Shown here: piece by piece, positions 1 through 11,644 of the stretch
How the letters are laid out: every line of letters starts with the position of its first letter
Position numbering within the stretch: position 1 is the first letter of the stretch
From: Nocardiopsis xinjiangensis YIM 90004
GTDB lineage: Bacteria > Actinomycetota > Actinomycetes > Streptosporangiales > Streptosporangiaceae
DNA length: 54,665 nucleotides
Direction: 5' to 3'
NCBI RefSeq assembly: GCF_000341145.1
Contig: NZ_ANBE01000043.1
Span: 46,446 to 101,110, forward strand
Program-made: the position numbers and the translations under genes
Notes under the pieces: generated by a model
The model's input: the letters and a program-made list of their open reading frames with translations, nothing else
Told to the model about the DNA's origin: nothing
The model's database searches: none

Positions 1-656
1 ACGACAACCACACCCACGTGGTCGTGCACCGGGACGCGCCCCACGAGGAGGTCGCCGACCTGGAGGGGACGACGGTGTCGGTGGGCGCGCCCGGTTCGGG
101 CACCGAGATGATGGCCGAACGCCTGCTCGGGTCGGCCGGGCTCGGCGAGGACGCCGACGGCCCCGGGGTGGACCGGCGACGGCTGGCGATCGAGGACTCC
201 GCCGGCGCCCTGGCCGCGGGTGAGATCGATGCGTTCGTGTGGTCGGGCGGGTTGCCCACCCGCGCCGTGGCCGAACTGGCCGGGCAGACGCCGATCCGGC
301 TGCTGGACCTGTCGCAGCACGTGCCCGAGCTCGTGGAAGGCTACGGCGAGTACTTCTCCGAACTGCCCGTGCCCGCCCGCACCTATCCGGGGGTTCCGGC
401 AGTGCGCACGATCGGGGTGCCGAGCATGCTCGTCGTCTCCGCGCACATGCCGGACGAGGACGCCCGGGACCTGACCCGGGTGCTGTTCGAATCACGGGCG
501 GACATGAGCCTCATCCACCCGGTGGCACTGCACCTGGATTCGCGTTCGGCGATCGCGACACGGCCTGTTCCACTGCATCCGGGGGCGGCCGGTTACTACC
601 GTTCGATCAAGTACGCGCACGACTCGTGGACGGTCCCCGCATCGTCGGAAAACTGA
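1..656 (+). CDS. TAXI family TRAP transporter solute-binding subunit (5' truncated by window edge)
   Basis: The frame is open from base 3, so the true start lies outside the window; 217 C-terminal codons are visible. The protein is a TRAP-associated extracytoplasmic solute receptor of the TAXI type, which binds an organic acid or amino-acid-like ligand for a DctQM-type permease. Recognisable family features are VSVGAPGSGTEMMAERLL, the DAFVWSGGLPTRAV segment and the C-terminal LHPGAAGYYR. Its last 50 bases overlap, tail to tail, the end of the histidine kinase on the other strand. A TAXI receptor beside a sensor kinase and regulator is a common actinobacterial arrangement, so the three may form one sensing or transport unit. 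The ligand is unknown. Confidence 0.85.
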   Translation, partial: DNHTHVVVHRDAPHEEVADLEGTTVSVGAPGSGTEMMAERLLGSAGLGEDADGPGVDRRRLAIEDSAGALAAGEIDAFVWSGGLPTRAVAELAGQTPIRLLDLSQHVPELVEGYGEYFSELPVPARTYPGVPAVRTIGVPSMLVVSAHMPDEDARDLTRVLFESRADMSLIHPVALHLDSRSAIATRPVPLHPGAAGYYRSIKYAHDSWTVPASSEN

Positions 657-2010
657 CGCGCGCATCGATACCGTGCGGGTCCGCGGGGCCGAGCGTGAGG
701 CTCCCGCCCTGCATCTCCAGCAGAGTGACCACGATCGACAGCCCCAGCCCGGAACCGCCCCGGCCGCCGTCGCGCCAGAACGGCCGGGTGGCCCCGGCCA
801 GCTGTTCGGCCGGGAGCCCGGGGCCGTCGTCGACCACCCGGACCGTGGCCGGCGCCTCCACCAGGACCCGGATGTGCGCCCCGGTGCCGCCGTACTTGAG
901 GGCGTTGTCGATGAGGGCGTCCAGGGCCTGGTCGAGGGTGCCCTCCACGCAGTGGACCGTGGCCGTACCGTCGCCCCCGCACTCCAGACGGGCCCCGGCG
1001 CGTTCGGCGATGGGCTGCCAGGCGGCGACCCGGTCCTCGGCGACCCCGCGCACGTCCTCCTCCACCAGCGAGTGGTCGGTGTCCTCGGTACGGGCGAGGG
1101 TGAGCAGGCTGTCGCAGATACGGGTGAGGCGGTCGACCTCGTCCAGAGCGAGGCGGTGTTCACGGGTTCCGGCCTCGGGCAGGTGGCGGCCCAGGGACTC
1201 CACCCGCAGACGCAGCGCTGCGAGGGGATTGCGGACCTGGTGGCCGGCGTAGGCGACGAAGGTGCGCTGGCTCTCCAGCATCGAGGTGATGGTGTCGGCC
1301 ATCCGGTTGAAGGACTCCCCCAGGCGGCGCAGCTCCAGGGGCCCGTCGCCCACGGGTACACGTGCGTCGAGGCTGCCCTCGCTGACGGCACGGGTGGCCT
1401 CGTCGAGGTCGTCGATGGGCCGCAGGACCCACCGGGTCAACGGGCCGGCCGCGATGATCACCACGGCCAGCACGGACAGGGCCACCACCCACACCCCGAG
1501 CCACCGGAGCAGGATCGCCCGGCGCAGCCCTCCCGTGGGCGAGGCGGTCACGACCACACCCACGATCTCCCCGGAGCCGACCGGCTCGGCGACCACGAGC
1601 GGGTCGGTGCTCCAGGGCCACACGACGGTGTCCGCCCCCGACCGGCCCCCGGCCAGCGCGGTGCGCACCTCGGCGGGCAGGTCCGCGGGTGCCCCGCCGA
1701 CGACCTCCTCCAGTCCGGTTCCGCCCAGTCCGGATCGGGAGGAGGCCACGACGCCGCCGTCGCGGTCCAGGACCACACCGGCGACCCCGTAGAGCTCGTC
1801 GTAGGCGGCCAGTTCCCCGGACAACGTGCCGGCCGAGCCGGTGAGCACACTCGGTTCGGCCAGACCGGACAGGCGGGCGGTGTCGTTGATGCGGTCGAGG
1901 AGCATCTCGGAGGTGCCGCGCGCCGCGATGCTCCCGCACAGGGGCAGAGCCAGGCTCAGGCAGGTGACCACGAGCAGGGTCACGTACACCGTCCTCACAC
2001 GCCGGCGCAT
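607..2010 (-). CDS. Sensor histidine kinase (two-component system)
   Basis: 467-residue membrane kinase. The order is TM helix at about 8-30, an extracytoplasmic sensor of about 135 residues, TM helix at about 168-190, a HAMP-like segment (about 191-245), an H-box with His257 in GHQVRNPL, then a HATPase domain with N-box DNALKYGG (about 369-375), G1 DDGPGLP and G2 GGSGLGLSIV. It should autophosphorylate on His257 and pass phosphate to the regulator encoded just upstream. I chose the ATG at 2010, six bases after the regulator stop; an open frame continues further 5' but only inside the regulator gene. The 3' end overlaps the TAXI gene by 50 bases in convergent orientation. Confidence 0.9.
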   Translation of the reverse strand: MRRRVRTVYVTLLVVTCLSLALPLCGSIAARGTSEMLLDRINDTARLSGLAEPSVLTGSAGTLSGELAAYDELYGVAGVVLDRDGGVVASSRSGLGGTGLEEVVGGAPADLPAEVRTALAGGRSGADTVVWPWSTDPLVVAEPVGSGEIVGVVVTASPTGGLRRAILLRWLGVWVVALSVLAVVIIAAGPLTRWVLRPIDDLDEATRAVSEGSLDARVPVGDGPLELRRLGESFNRMADTITSMLESQRTFVAYAGHQVRNPLAALRLRVESLGRHLPEAGTREHRLALDEVDRLTRICDSLLTLARTEDTDHSLVEEDVRGVAEDRVAAWQPIAERAGARLECGGDGTATVHCVEGTLDQALDALIDNALKYGGTGAHIRVLVEAPATVRVVDDGPGLPAEQLAGATRPFWRDGGRGGSGLGLSIVVTLLEMQGGSLTLGPADPHGIDARVSFPTMRGPSTSRART

Positions 2011-2015
2011 GCGGG

Positions 2016-2702
2016 TCAGGAGCGTCCGGTCGCGGCGGCCCCGGTCGGGGAGAGCCGGTAACCGACCCCGCGCACCGTCTCGATGAGGCCCGCCACCCCG
2101 AGCTTGGAACGCAGGGTCCCCACGTGCACCTCGAGGGTGCGCAGCGTGCCCGGCCAGCTGGTGCGCCACACGCGCAGCAGGAGTTGTTCACGGGTGACCA
2201 CCGCGCCCTCCTCCCGGGCCAGTACCGCCAGCAGGTCGAACTCCTTGCGGGTGAGTTCGATGGGCCCGTCGGCATCGGCGACGGTGCGTGCGTCCAGGTC
2301 CACGCGGAGAGGCCCTACCCGCAGGGCCGGGTCGTGGCGGCGCCGGGTGCGGCGCAGCACTGCCTCCATGCGGGCGCACAGCTCCTCGACGGCCAGGGGT
2401 TTGGCCACGTAGTCGTCGGCCCCGGAACGCAGGCCCCGGACCCGTTCGCTTCGGCGGCCGCGCGCGCTGACCATGATGATCGCGGTTTCCCCGAAGTCGT
2501 GCCGCTCGCGCAGGAGCGCGCACAGTTCGAGGCCGTCCATGTCGGGCAACCCGAGGTCGAGCAGGACCACGTCGGCCGGGGCGGCCTCGAGGGCATCGGC
2601 CGCGGTGCGCACTTGCGCGACCTCGAATCCGTTGCTCTCCAGGGCCCCGGCGAGAGCGTCAGCGAGGCGGACGTCGTCCTCGACGAGCAGCACCTTGATC
2701 AT
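2016..2702 (-). CDS. OmpR/PhoB-type response regulator
   Basis: 228-residue DNA-binding response regulator. The receiver domain (about 1-115) has the acidic pair in VLLVEDD, the phospho-acceptor Asp49 in LLDLGLPDMDG and the late Lys in DDYVAKPL. The winged helix (about 128-222) ends in the typical ETVRGVGYRLSP. The ATG at 2702 puts the protein start at MIKVLLVEDD, as in the family; the 23 in-frame codons further upstream do not look protein-like. It forms an operon with the kinase gene, with 5 bases between stop and start. The TAXI receptor gene is a plausible regulatory partner by position only. Confidence 0.92.
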   Translation of the reverse strand: MIKVLLVEDDVRLADALAGALESNGFEVAQVRTAADALEAAPADVVLLDLGLPDMDGLELCALLRERHDFGETAIIMVSARGRRSERVRGLRSGADDYVAKPLAVEELCARMEAVLRRTRRRHDPALRVGPLRVDLDARTVADADGPIELTRKEFDLLAVLAREEGAVVTREQLLLRVWRTSWPGTLRTLEVHVGTLRSKLGVAGLIETVRGVGYRLSPTGAAATGRS

Positions 2703-2816
2703 GGCGTCCGGGCCCTCCGGGTGCGGGGCGCGGTGTGTCGCTACCGCGCCCCCGGGTGGTGTTCCCTGCACACCCTAGAGGTGGTGCTGTGGCGCGGGCC
2801 ACAGCGGGCCGCCGAC

Positions 2817-4544
2817 TCAGCCCCGGCGCACTTCGGCCTCCGGAACGATCTCCGGAGCACCGTGCTGCACGGCGTCGGCCTCCTGGTCGGTGTCCTGCTC
2901 CTGCGCAGCGCGTTCGGCCTCGATACCCTTGCGGTAGTACTCGACCTCGCGCTCGACCTGCTCGTCGGACCATCCCAGCGGTTCGGCCATGAGCCGGGCG
3001 GCCTCCTCGGCGGCGGCGATCCCGCGGTCCCAGGTCTCGAACGTGATGCGGGTGCGGCGCGTGAGCACGTCGTCGAGGTGACGGGCGCCCTCGGCCTCGA
3101 CCGCGTAGACGACCTCGGCACGCAGGTAGTCCTCGGACCCCTCCAGCGGGTACCCCAGATCGGGCCGCTCCTTCACCAGGGCGAGCAGGTCGCGGGTGTC
3201 GGTGCCGTAGCGGCGCAGCAGGTGGGAGATGCGCGAGACGTGCAGCCCCGAGTCGTGGGCGAGGGTGTGGCGCTGGTTGACCAGGGCCTGGTAGCCGGAG
3301 GCACCCGCGAGCGGCAGCTTGTCGGTCACCGAAGGCGGCAGAGCACCGCCCAGGCCGTGCGCGACGGCGTCCACCGCGTCCTTGGCCATGACGCGGTAGG
3401 TCGTGTACTTTCCGCCGGCGATGAGCACGAGACCGGGCACCGGGTGGGCGACGGTGTGCTCGCGGGAGAGCTTGGAGGTCTCGTCCGATTCCCCCGACAG
3501 CAGAGGCCGCAGCCCCGCGTAGACCCCTTCGACGTCGTCGTGGGTCAACGGGGTGCGCAGGACCTTGTTGAGCTCGTCGAGCACGTAGTCGATGTCGGTG
3601 CGGCTGGCGGCCGGGTGGGCCTTGTCGAGGTCCCAGGGGGTGTCGGTGGTGCCGATGATCCAGTGGCGGCCCCACGGGATCACGAACAGCACGCTCTTCT
3701 CGGTGCGCAGGATCATCCCGGAGGAGGCCTGGACGCGGTCGCGCGGCACGACCAGGTGGACGCCCTTGGAGGCGCTGACGTGGACCTGCCCGCGTCCGCC
3801 GACCATCTCCTGGATCTCGTCGGTCCACACACCCGCGGCATTGACGACCTGGCGGGCGCGGATCTGCTTCTCCCCGCCCTTCTCCAGGTCGGTGACGGTC
3901 GCGCCGACCACGTGCTCGCCCTCGCGCAGGAACCCGACGGCCTGCACCCGCGAGGCGATGTGCGCGCCCAGACCCGCGGCGGTGCGCAGGACCGTGGTGA
4001 CGTAGCGGGCGTCGTCGACCTGTGCGTCCCAGTACTGGACGGCACCGGCCACGGAGTCGCGCTTGAGCGCGGGGAACACGCGCAGCGCTCCGGACTGGGA
4101 AAGGTGCCGGTGCGTGGGCAGCCCGCGGTTGTTGCGCGAGGTCTGCGCGAGCGTGTCGTAGAGCGTCACACCCGCACCGATGTAGAAGCGTTCCCAGTGC
4201 TTGCTGAAGGGGAAGAGGAACGGCACCGGGCGGACCAGGTGCGGCGCGATGGTGCTCAGCAGCAACCCGCGCTCGTGGAGGGCCTCTCGGACGAGCTCGA
4301 AGTCGAACTGCTCCAGGTAGCGCAGACCGCCGTGAACGAGCTTGCTGGATTTGCTGGAGGTACCGGAGGCGAAGTCGCGTGCTTCGATCAGCCCGGTCGA
4401 AAGACCGCGCGATACAGCGTCCAGTGCGATACCCGCACCGACGATGCCCCCTCCGACGACGAGGACGTCCAATTCTTCTTCCTCGTCGGCCATGGACGCG
4501 AGTGCTGCGTCCCGGCCCTTGGGCCCCAGCCACGTGGTCGCCAT
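2817..4544 (-). CDS. glpD: Aerobic glycerol-3-phosphate dehydrogenase
   Basis: 575-residue FAD-dependent, membrane-associated enzyme oxidising sn-glycerol 3-phosphate to dihydroxyacetone phosphate and passing electrons to quinone. The N-terminal dinucleotide fold is clear (VVGGGIVGAG, residues 29-38), followed by family signatures KSSKLVHGGLRYLEQ and ASKGVHLVVPRDR, then GGKYTTYRVMAKDAVD and the C-terminal DAO_C domain. The chosen ATG at 4544 has a GAAGGGA ribosome-binding site; an in-frame start 16 codons upstream lacks one. Length is normal for the family. It stands alone here: no glpF or glpK is adjacent. The last residues (about 550-575) are a low-complexity Glu/Ala-rich tail. Confidence 0.95.
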   Translation of the reverse strand: MATTWLGPKGRDAALASMADEEEELDVLVVGGGIVGAGIALDAVSRGLSTGLIEARDFASGTSSKSSKLVHGGLRYLEQFDFELVREALHERGLLLSTIAPHLVRPVPFLFPFSKHWERFYIGAGVTLYDTLAQTSRNNRGLPTHRHLSQSGALRVFPALKRDSVAGAVQYWDAQVDDARYVTTVLRTAAGLGAHIASRVQAVGFLREGEHVVGATVTDLEKGGEKQIRARQVVNAAGVWTDEIQEMVGGRGQVHVSASKGVHLVVPRDRVQASSGMILRTEKSVLFVIPWGRHWIIGTTDTPWDLDKAHPAASRTDIDYVLDELNKVLRTPLTHDDVEGVYAGLRPLLSGESDETSKLSREHTVAHPVPGLVLIAGGKYTTYRVMAKDAVDAVAHGLGGALPPSVTDKLPLAGASGYQALVNQRHTLAHDSGLHVSRISHLLRRYGTDTRDLLALVKERPDLGYPLEGSEDYLRAEVVYAVEAEGARHLDDVLTRRTRITFETWDRGIAAAEEAARLMAEPLGWSDEQVEREVEYYRKGIEAERAAQEQDTDQEADAVQHGAPEIVPEAEVRRG

Positions 4545-4766
4545 GAGGTAGTCCCTTCGACTCGACAGGTGTTTTGAGGGGCGCCTACCCACCCCGCGTC
4601 CCGTCCACCGGACTGTGCTGGATCAGGCTACCCACGCCACATGGGGCACTTCAGACACACACGCCGCTGACCTGCGCCGATACGCCTCGTCTGTGTCTTA
4701 CCCCACCCGAAATCGGCACTTTCGGGCTTCGAGGTCGAAAAACGACCCCCTGAACCCGCCCTCATC

Positions 4767-5615
4767 TCAAGAGGCGTCCGCGTAGGCGTGTGCGTAGGCG
4801 AGCACGTCGGTCACGTACTCACCGGAGCGGTTGTATTCCAGCACCGCGGCCTCCCAGTCCTCGCCGGTGGTGAGGTCGCGCTGGTCGGCGCACAGGTAAC
4901 GCGCCGCCGCCAGGGAGGCGTCGTCGATGCTGTGCGGGTCGGCTTCGCCCTCCTCCGACGGCTCGGCCCAGCGCTCCCAGGTCTCGGGGACGAACTGCAT
5001 GGGACCCACGGCACGGTCCCACTCGGTGTCGCCGTCGTACTCCCCTCCGTCGGTGTCGGGGATCGCCTCGGTGCCGCCGGTGCCGTCGAGGGGGATCCCG
5101 ATGACGTCGACGGTCGTGGTGCCGTCCTCACCGATCTCCCCTCCCGCGAACGTGCCGTGCCGGGTCTCGATGAACCCGATCCCGGCCAGAGTGGGCCAGG
5201 AGAGTTCACAAGCGGGGATCTCCCGATTGACCACGAGCTGGGCGCCGGCGTACCCCTCCAGGGCGCGGGGCGGGATCCCGGTGTCGTCGGCGACCTGTTC
5301 GAGCCAGGCGCCGTCGGGCCGGGTCGAGGCCTCCTCGGGGGCTGACCTCTCGTCCGCGGTGGCCTCGTTCTCCCCCATGACCTCCGCACGTTCGGGCGGA
5401 CCGTCGAGTTCGCTGTGCGGCGGGGTCTCGATGGTGCCGTCCGAGGGCTCCACGGGCGCGCCCACGGGCGGCTCCCACTCACCCAGGGCGGTGGAGACGC
5501 GGTCGGCCACGTAGAGCACGCCCCCGGTGAGCACCAAGCACACCACCAGGGCCACACAGGCCGTGATGACCGGCCCCCGTCTCTTGCGAGCGGTTCCGGA
5601 TGTGCTGCCACCCAT
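4767..5615 (-). CDS. Membrane-anchored lytic transglycosylase (SLT/MltB-like)
   Basis: 282-residue cell-wall hydrolase cleaving the MurNAc-GlcNAc bond of peptidoglycan to give anhydro products. A basic N-terminus and a hydrophobic segment (about 15-37) anchor or export it. A Pro/Glu-rich linker (about 45-105) follows, then the catalytic domain with probable catalytic Glu150 in GFIETRHGTF, and the structural motifs GPMQFVPETWERW and IDDASLAAARYLCADQRDL. The ATG at 5615 has GGAGG six bases upstream; an out-of-frame ATG four bases earlier in the transcript sits too close to that site. It precedes glpD on the same strand with about 220 bases between. Confidence 0.85.
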   Translation of the reverse strand: MGGSTSGTARKRRGPVITACVALVVCLVLTGGVLYVADRVSTALGEWEPPVGAPVEPSDGTIETPPHSELDGPPERAEVMGENEATADERSAPEEASTRPDGAWLEQVADDTGIPPRALEGYAGAQLVVNREIPACELSWPTLAGIGFIETRHGTFAGGEIGEDGTTTVDVIGIPLDGTGGTEAIPDTDGGEYDGDTEWDRAVGPMQFVPETWERWAEPSEEGEADPHSIDDASLAAARYLCADQRDLTTGEDWEAAVLEYNRSGEYVTDVLAYAHAYADAS

Positions 5616-5663
5616 GCATGTCCTCCATCGGGGGTCGAGCCCTCGGCCGGGATCGGAGGCGGA

Positions 5664-6779
5664 TCAGCCGTGGGGGTTGACCACGACCTCGACTCGCTGG
5701 AACTCCTTGAGGTCGCTGTAGCCGGAGGTGGCCATCGTGCGACGCAGGGCACCCATGAGGTTCATGGAACCGTCGCTGCTGGAGGCGGGCCCGTGCAGGA
5801 TCGACTCCAGGCTGCCGACGGTGCCCACCTCGACGCGGTGGCCGCGGGGCAGCTCGTTGTGGTGGGCCTCGCTGCCCCAGTGGAAGCCGCCGCCGGGCGC
5901 CTCGGTGGCGCGTGCGAGCGGGGAACCGACCATGACGGCGTCGGAGCCGCAGGCCAAGGCCTTGGCGATGTCGCCGCTGCCGCTCATGCCGCCGTCGGCG
6001 ATGACGTGCACGTAGCGGCCACCGGACTCGTCGAGGTAGTCGCGGCGGGCTGCGGCGACGTCACCGATGGAGCTGGCCATGGGCACTGCCACGCCGAGCA
6101 CCGAGCGGGTGGTGTGGCCGGAACCGCCACCGAAGCCCACGAGCACACCCGCGGCGCCGGTGCGCATCAGGTGCAGGGCTGCGGTGTAGGTCGCGCAGCC
6201 GCCGACGACCACGGGCACGTCCAGGTCGTGGATGAACTGCTTGAGGTTGAGCGGCTCGGCCCGCCCGGACACGTGCTCGGCCGAGACGGTGGTGCCGCGG
6301 ATCACGAAGATGTCCACCCCGGCGTCGACGACGGCGCGGTGGTACTGGGCGGTGCGCTGCGGCGACAGGCGGGCAGCCGTGACCAGGCCGGTGCTGCGGA
6401 TCTCCTCGATCCGGCGACCGATGAGCTCCTCCTGGATCGGTGCGGCGTAGATGTCCTGGAGGCGCGCGGTGGCGGCCTCCTCATCGAGCTCGCGGATCTC
6501 CTGGAGCAACGGGGTGGGATCCTCGTAACGGGTCCAGAGCCCCTCGAGGTCGAGAACACCGAGGCCGCCCTGCCGGCCGACCGCCGTCACCGTCTCGGGT
6601 GAGGCGACGCTGTCCATGGGGCTGACGACCAGCGGCGTATCGAACCTGTAGGCGTCGATCTGCCAGGTGAGCGACACCTCTTCCGGGTCACGGGTCCGTC
6701 GGGCGGGCACGATCCCGATCTCATCGAGCTCGTAGGCCCGGCGCCCGTTCTTACCCAGCCCGATCTCCACCTGAGCCAA
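5664..6779 (-). CDS. guaB3: GuaB3-type IMP dehydrogenase family protein
   Basis: 371-residue TIM-barrel protein of the IMPDH/GMP reductase superfamily, without CBS domains. Barrel motifs are present: SPMDSVASPE, VVGGCATYTA, and HVIADGGMSGSGDIAKALACGSDAVM without its ends. In the active-site loop, where GuaB has a catalytic Cys in GPGSICTTR, this protein reads GGGSGHTTR with His222. The usual covalent thioimidate intermediate therefore cannot form at that position. From memory, cyanobacterial GuaB3 has been assigned GMP reductase activity, while actinobacterial GuaB3 is not an established IMPDH; activity here is open. It lies directly downstream of guaB, same strand, the conserved actinobacterial order. 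Confidence 0.9.
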   Translation of the reverse strand: MAQVEIGLGKNGRRAYELDEIGIVPARRTRDPEEVSLTWQIDAYRFDTPLVVSPMDSVASPETVTAVGRQGGLGVLDLEGLWTRYEDPTPLLQEIRELDEEAATARLQDIYAAPIQEELIGRRIEEIRSTGLVTAARLSPQRTAQYHRAVVDAGVDIFVIRGTTVSAEHVSGRAEPLNLKQFIHDLDVPVVVGGCATYTAALHLMRTGAAGVLVGFGGGSGHTTRSVLGVAVPMASSIGDVAAARRDYLDESGGRYVHVIADGGMSGSGDIAKALACGSDAVMVGSPLARATEAPGGGFHWGSEAHHNELPRGHRVEVGTVGSLESILHGPASSSDGSMNLMGALRRTMATSGYSDLKEFQRVEVVVNPHG

Positions 6780-6887
6780 CGCTTCGATCCCCTCTGACGT
6801 GTGTCACCGGTCCTGCAGGACCGGCGCAGTATTGCGCAGGTGAGTCTATCGGTCCGGCGCCGGGGACGACGCCGGGGTGCGCGGCTC

Positions 6888-8435
<1,548 letters not shown>

Positions 8436-8568
8436 CTAGGACGTTCGTCCGCCCGCCCCAGGTGAAACAGGATGTTCGACCGGTCACTTCGCCGGGAGCC
8501 GGCAGTAACCGCTGCGCAGGACGGGACGCGAGGGGCAGATCCGGCGGGAACGTGTGCGCCGGGGCGGT

Positions 8569-9231
8569 TCATGGGAGGAGGCGTTGCGCCACGGCCACCT
8601 TCCGAAGCCGAGCAATAGCCCTGTGCTGGGCAACCCGTACCGCTCCTGCCGACATTCCAAGGACATGTCCCGTCTCATCCGCTGTCAGACCGACGATCAC
8701 CCGCATGACGAGCAGTCTGCGCTGCTGTTCGGGCAGCTCGTCGAGTAGTTCTCTGGCCTTCTGGGCCTCGATGACCCGGACCGCTGCCTCCTCCGGGCCG
8801 GGACCGTCGTCCGCGCGCTCGGGGAGCGTGTCGGTGGGCACTGTCTCCACCCGGCCCGCCACACGGAGGGTGTCGGCGACCTTGTGGGCCGCGATCCCGT
8901 AGACGAAGGAGGCGAAGGGGCGCCCCCTGTCCTCGTACCGGGGCAGAGCCGAGAGCAACGCGACGCAGACCTCCTGCGCGACGTCGTCGGAGTAGTGGGC
9001 GAGTCCGGAGACCCGGGCCAGTCTGGCACGACAGTAGCGGACCACCATCGGGCGGACCTCCCGAAGGAGGGAGTCCATGGCCCCGTCCTCACCCTGCACA
9101 GCACGAGTTCCCAGGTGGTTCAGGCCCTGATCGGGCGCAGAGGCCTCCCCGGCCCCGTGCGCTCCTGGCCGCTGCGCGGCAACGCCTCCGTGGGCGCCTG
9201 CATCCGTCACGTCAGAAATGATGCCCCGCAC
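8569..9231 (-). CDS. sigD: Sigma-70 family RNA polymerase sigma factor, SigD/ShbA type
   Basis: Up to 220 residues, an extracytoplasmic-function-size sigma factor. Region 2 includes [32 protein letters not shown] and the strongly conserved [21 protein letters not shown]. Region 4 runs from [20 protein letters not shown] to [16 protein letters not shown]. Sequence and position (upstream of guaB, downstream of groES-groEL) match mycobacterial SigD and Streptomyces ShbA; ShbA drives the principal sigma gene hrdB. The start is uncertain: the GTG at 9231 has no clear ribosome-binding site, and the first 35 or so residues look non-conserved, so a shorter form starting downstream is possible. No anti-sigma gene is adjacent. 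Confidence 0.85.
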   Translation of the reverse strand: MRGIISDVTDAGAHGGVAAQRPGAHGAGEASAPDQGLNHLGTRAVQGEDGAMDSLLREVRPMVVRYCRARLARVSGLAHYSDDVAQEVCVALLSALPRYEDRGRPFASFVYGIAAHKVADTLRVAGRVETVPTDTLPERADDGPGPEEAAVRVIEAQKARELLDELPEQQRRLLVMRVIVGLTADETGHVLGMSAGAVRVAQHRAIARLRKVAVAQRLLP

Positions 9232-9336
9232 ACGGGACCCGACCGCTCCAACAGGACGCTACGGAATGGTCACATTTTGCAAAAATAACCCGAAACCGCC
9301 CAATGAGTCCCTGTATGTGGGGTGCCTCTCATGGTA

Positions 9337-9368
9337 GTGGGCGGGGCACCCGAGGGTACCCCGCCCAC
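9337..9368 (-). terminator. Hairpin terminator downstream of groEL
   Basis: A 14-base stem (GTGGGCGGGGCACC with its complement, one mismatch) closes a CGAG loop 20 bases past the groEL stop. There is no long T-tract, which is common for actinomycete terminators. It separates the groESL operon from the sigma factor gene. Confidence 0.7.
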
Positions 9369-9388
9369 CGAACCACTCGGGAATACTG

Positions 9389-11104
<1,716 letters not shown>

Positions 11105-11413
11105 CTACTTCTCGACGACCGCGAGGATGTCGCGAGCGGAGAGGACCAGGTACTCCTCGCCCTCGTACTTGACCTCCGTGCCGCCGAACTTGCTGTAGAG
11201 GACGACGTCACCGATCTTGACGTCGGGGGCGACGCGGGCGCCCTTGTCGTCGAGCTTCCCGGGGCCCACGGCCAGGACCTCGCCCTCCTGGGGCTTCTCC
11301 TTGGCGGTGTCCGGGATGACCAGCCCGGAGGCGGTCGTCTGCTCGGCCTCCAGGGTCTTGACCACGACGCGGTCCTCGAGCGGCTTCAGCACGGTCTTGG
11401 TGGCGGTCGACAC
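11105..11413 (-). CDS. groES: Co-chaperonin GroES (10 kDa)
   Basis: 102-residue lid of the chaperonin chamber. Motifs are [11 protein letters not shown], the mobile-loop region [42 protein letters not shown] and [13 protein letters not shown]. The GTG at 11413 has a strong GGGGGAGG site seven bases upstream, and gives the canonical N-terminus; the in-frame ATG 16 codons upstream lies in leader sequence. It is the first gene of the groES-groEL operon, preceded by a leader of about 125 bases and a CIRCE operator. Confidence 0.96.
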   Translation of the reverse strand: MSTATKTVLKPLEDRVVVKTLEAEQTTASGLVIPDTAKEKPQEGEVLAVGPGKLDDKGARVAPDVKIGDVVLYSKFGGTEVKYEGEEYLVLSARDILAVVEK

Positions 11414-11454
11414 TGTCTGACCTCCCCCTTCACAGTTCTGGTGTCTTGCACTGC

Positions 11455-11476
11455 GGTCCACGCTCTTACGTGGACC
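11455..11476 (-). promoter_or_regulatory. Small hairpin in the groESL leader
   Basis: A perfect 8-bp stem (GGTCCACG/CGTGGACC) with a 6-base loop lies in the untranslated leader between the CIRCE/promoter region and the groES ribosome-binding site. It may stabilise the mRNA or act in thermal control; no function is shown. Confidence 0.35.
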
Positions 11477-11543
11477 GTCTACGAGAAAAAAGGGGCGACC
11501 GCGGCGGCCTGTCGTCGCGGGTGCCAGACCGGCCTCGTCGCGA

Positions 11544-11570
11544 TTAGCACTCTACCCCCGAGAGTGCCAG
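11544..11570 (-). promoter_or_regulatory. CIRCE operator (HrcA site) of groES-groEL
   Basis: The inverted repeat TTAGCACTC, nine spacer bases, GAGTGCCAG matches the CIRCE consensus (TTAGCACTC-N9-GAGTGCTAA) in 16 of 18 arm bases. On the minus strand CTGGCA and CTAATC, 17 bases apart, overlap the repeat and could be the -35 and -10, so bound HrcA would block the promoter. HrcA is the known CIRCE repressor; its gene is not in this window. Confidence 0.9.
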
Positions 11571-11644
11571 AATGGAAATGAGACCGTGATCCCCGCCCGG
11601 GGACCCGTGTCCACCACCACAGATCACCGCGCACGGGGGAATTC

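Noticed and set aside
2124..4577. 817-codon plus-strand frame opposite the regulator and glpD
   Set aside because: The minus strand encodes clear OmpR-type and GlpD proteins; this frame spans both and shows no domain.
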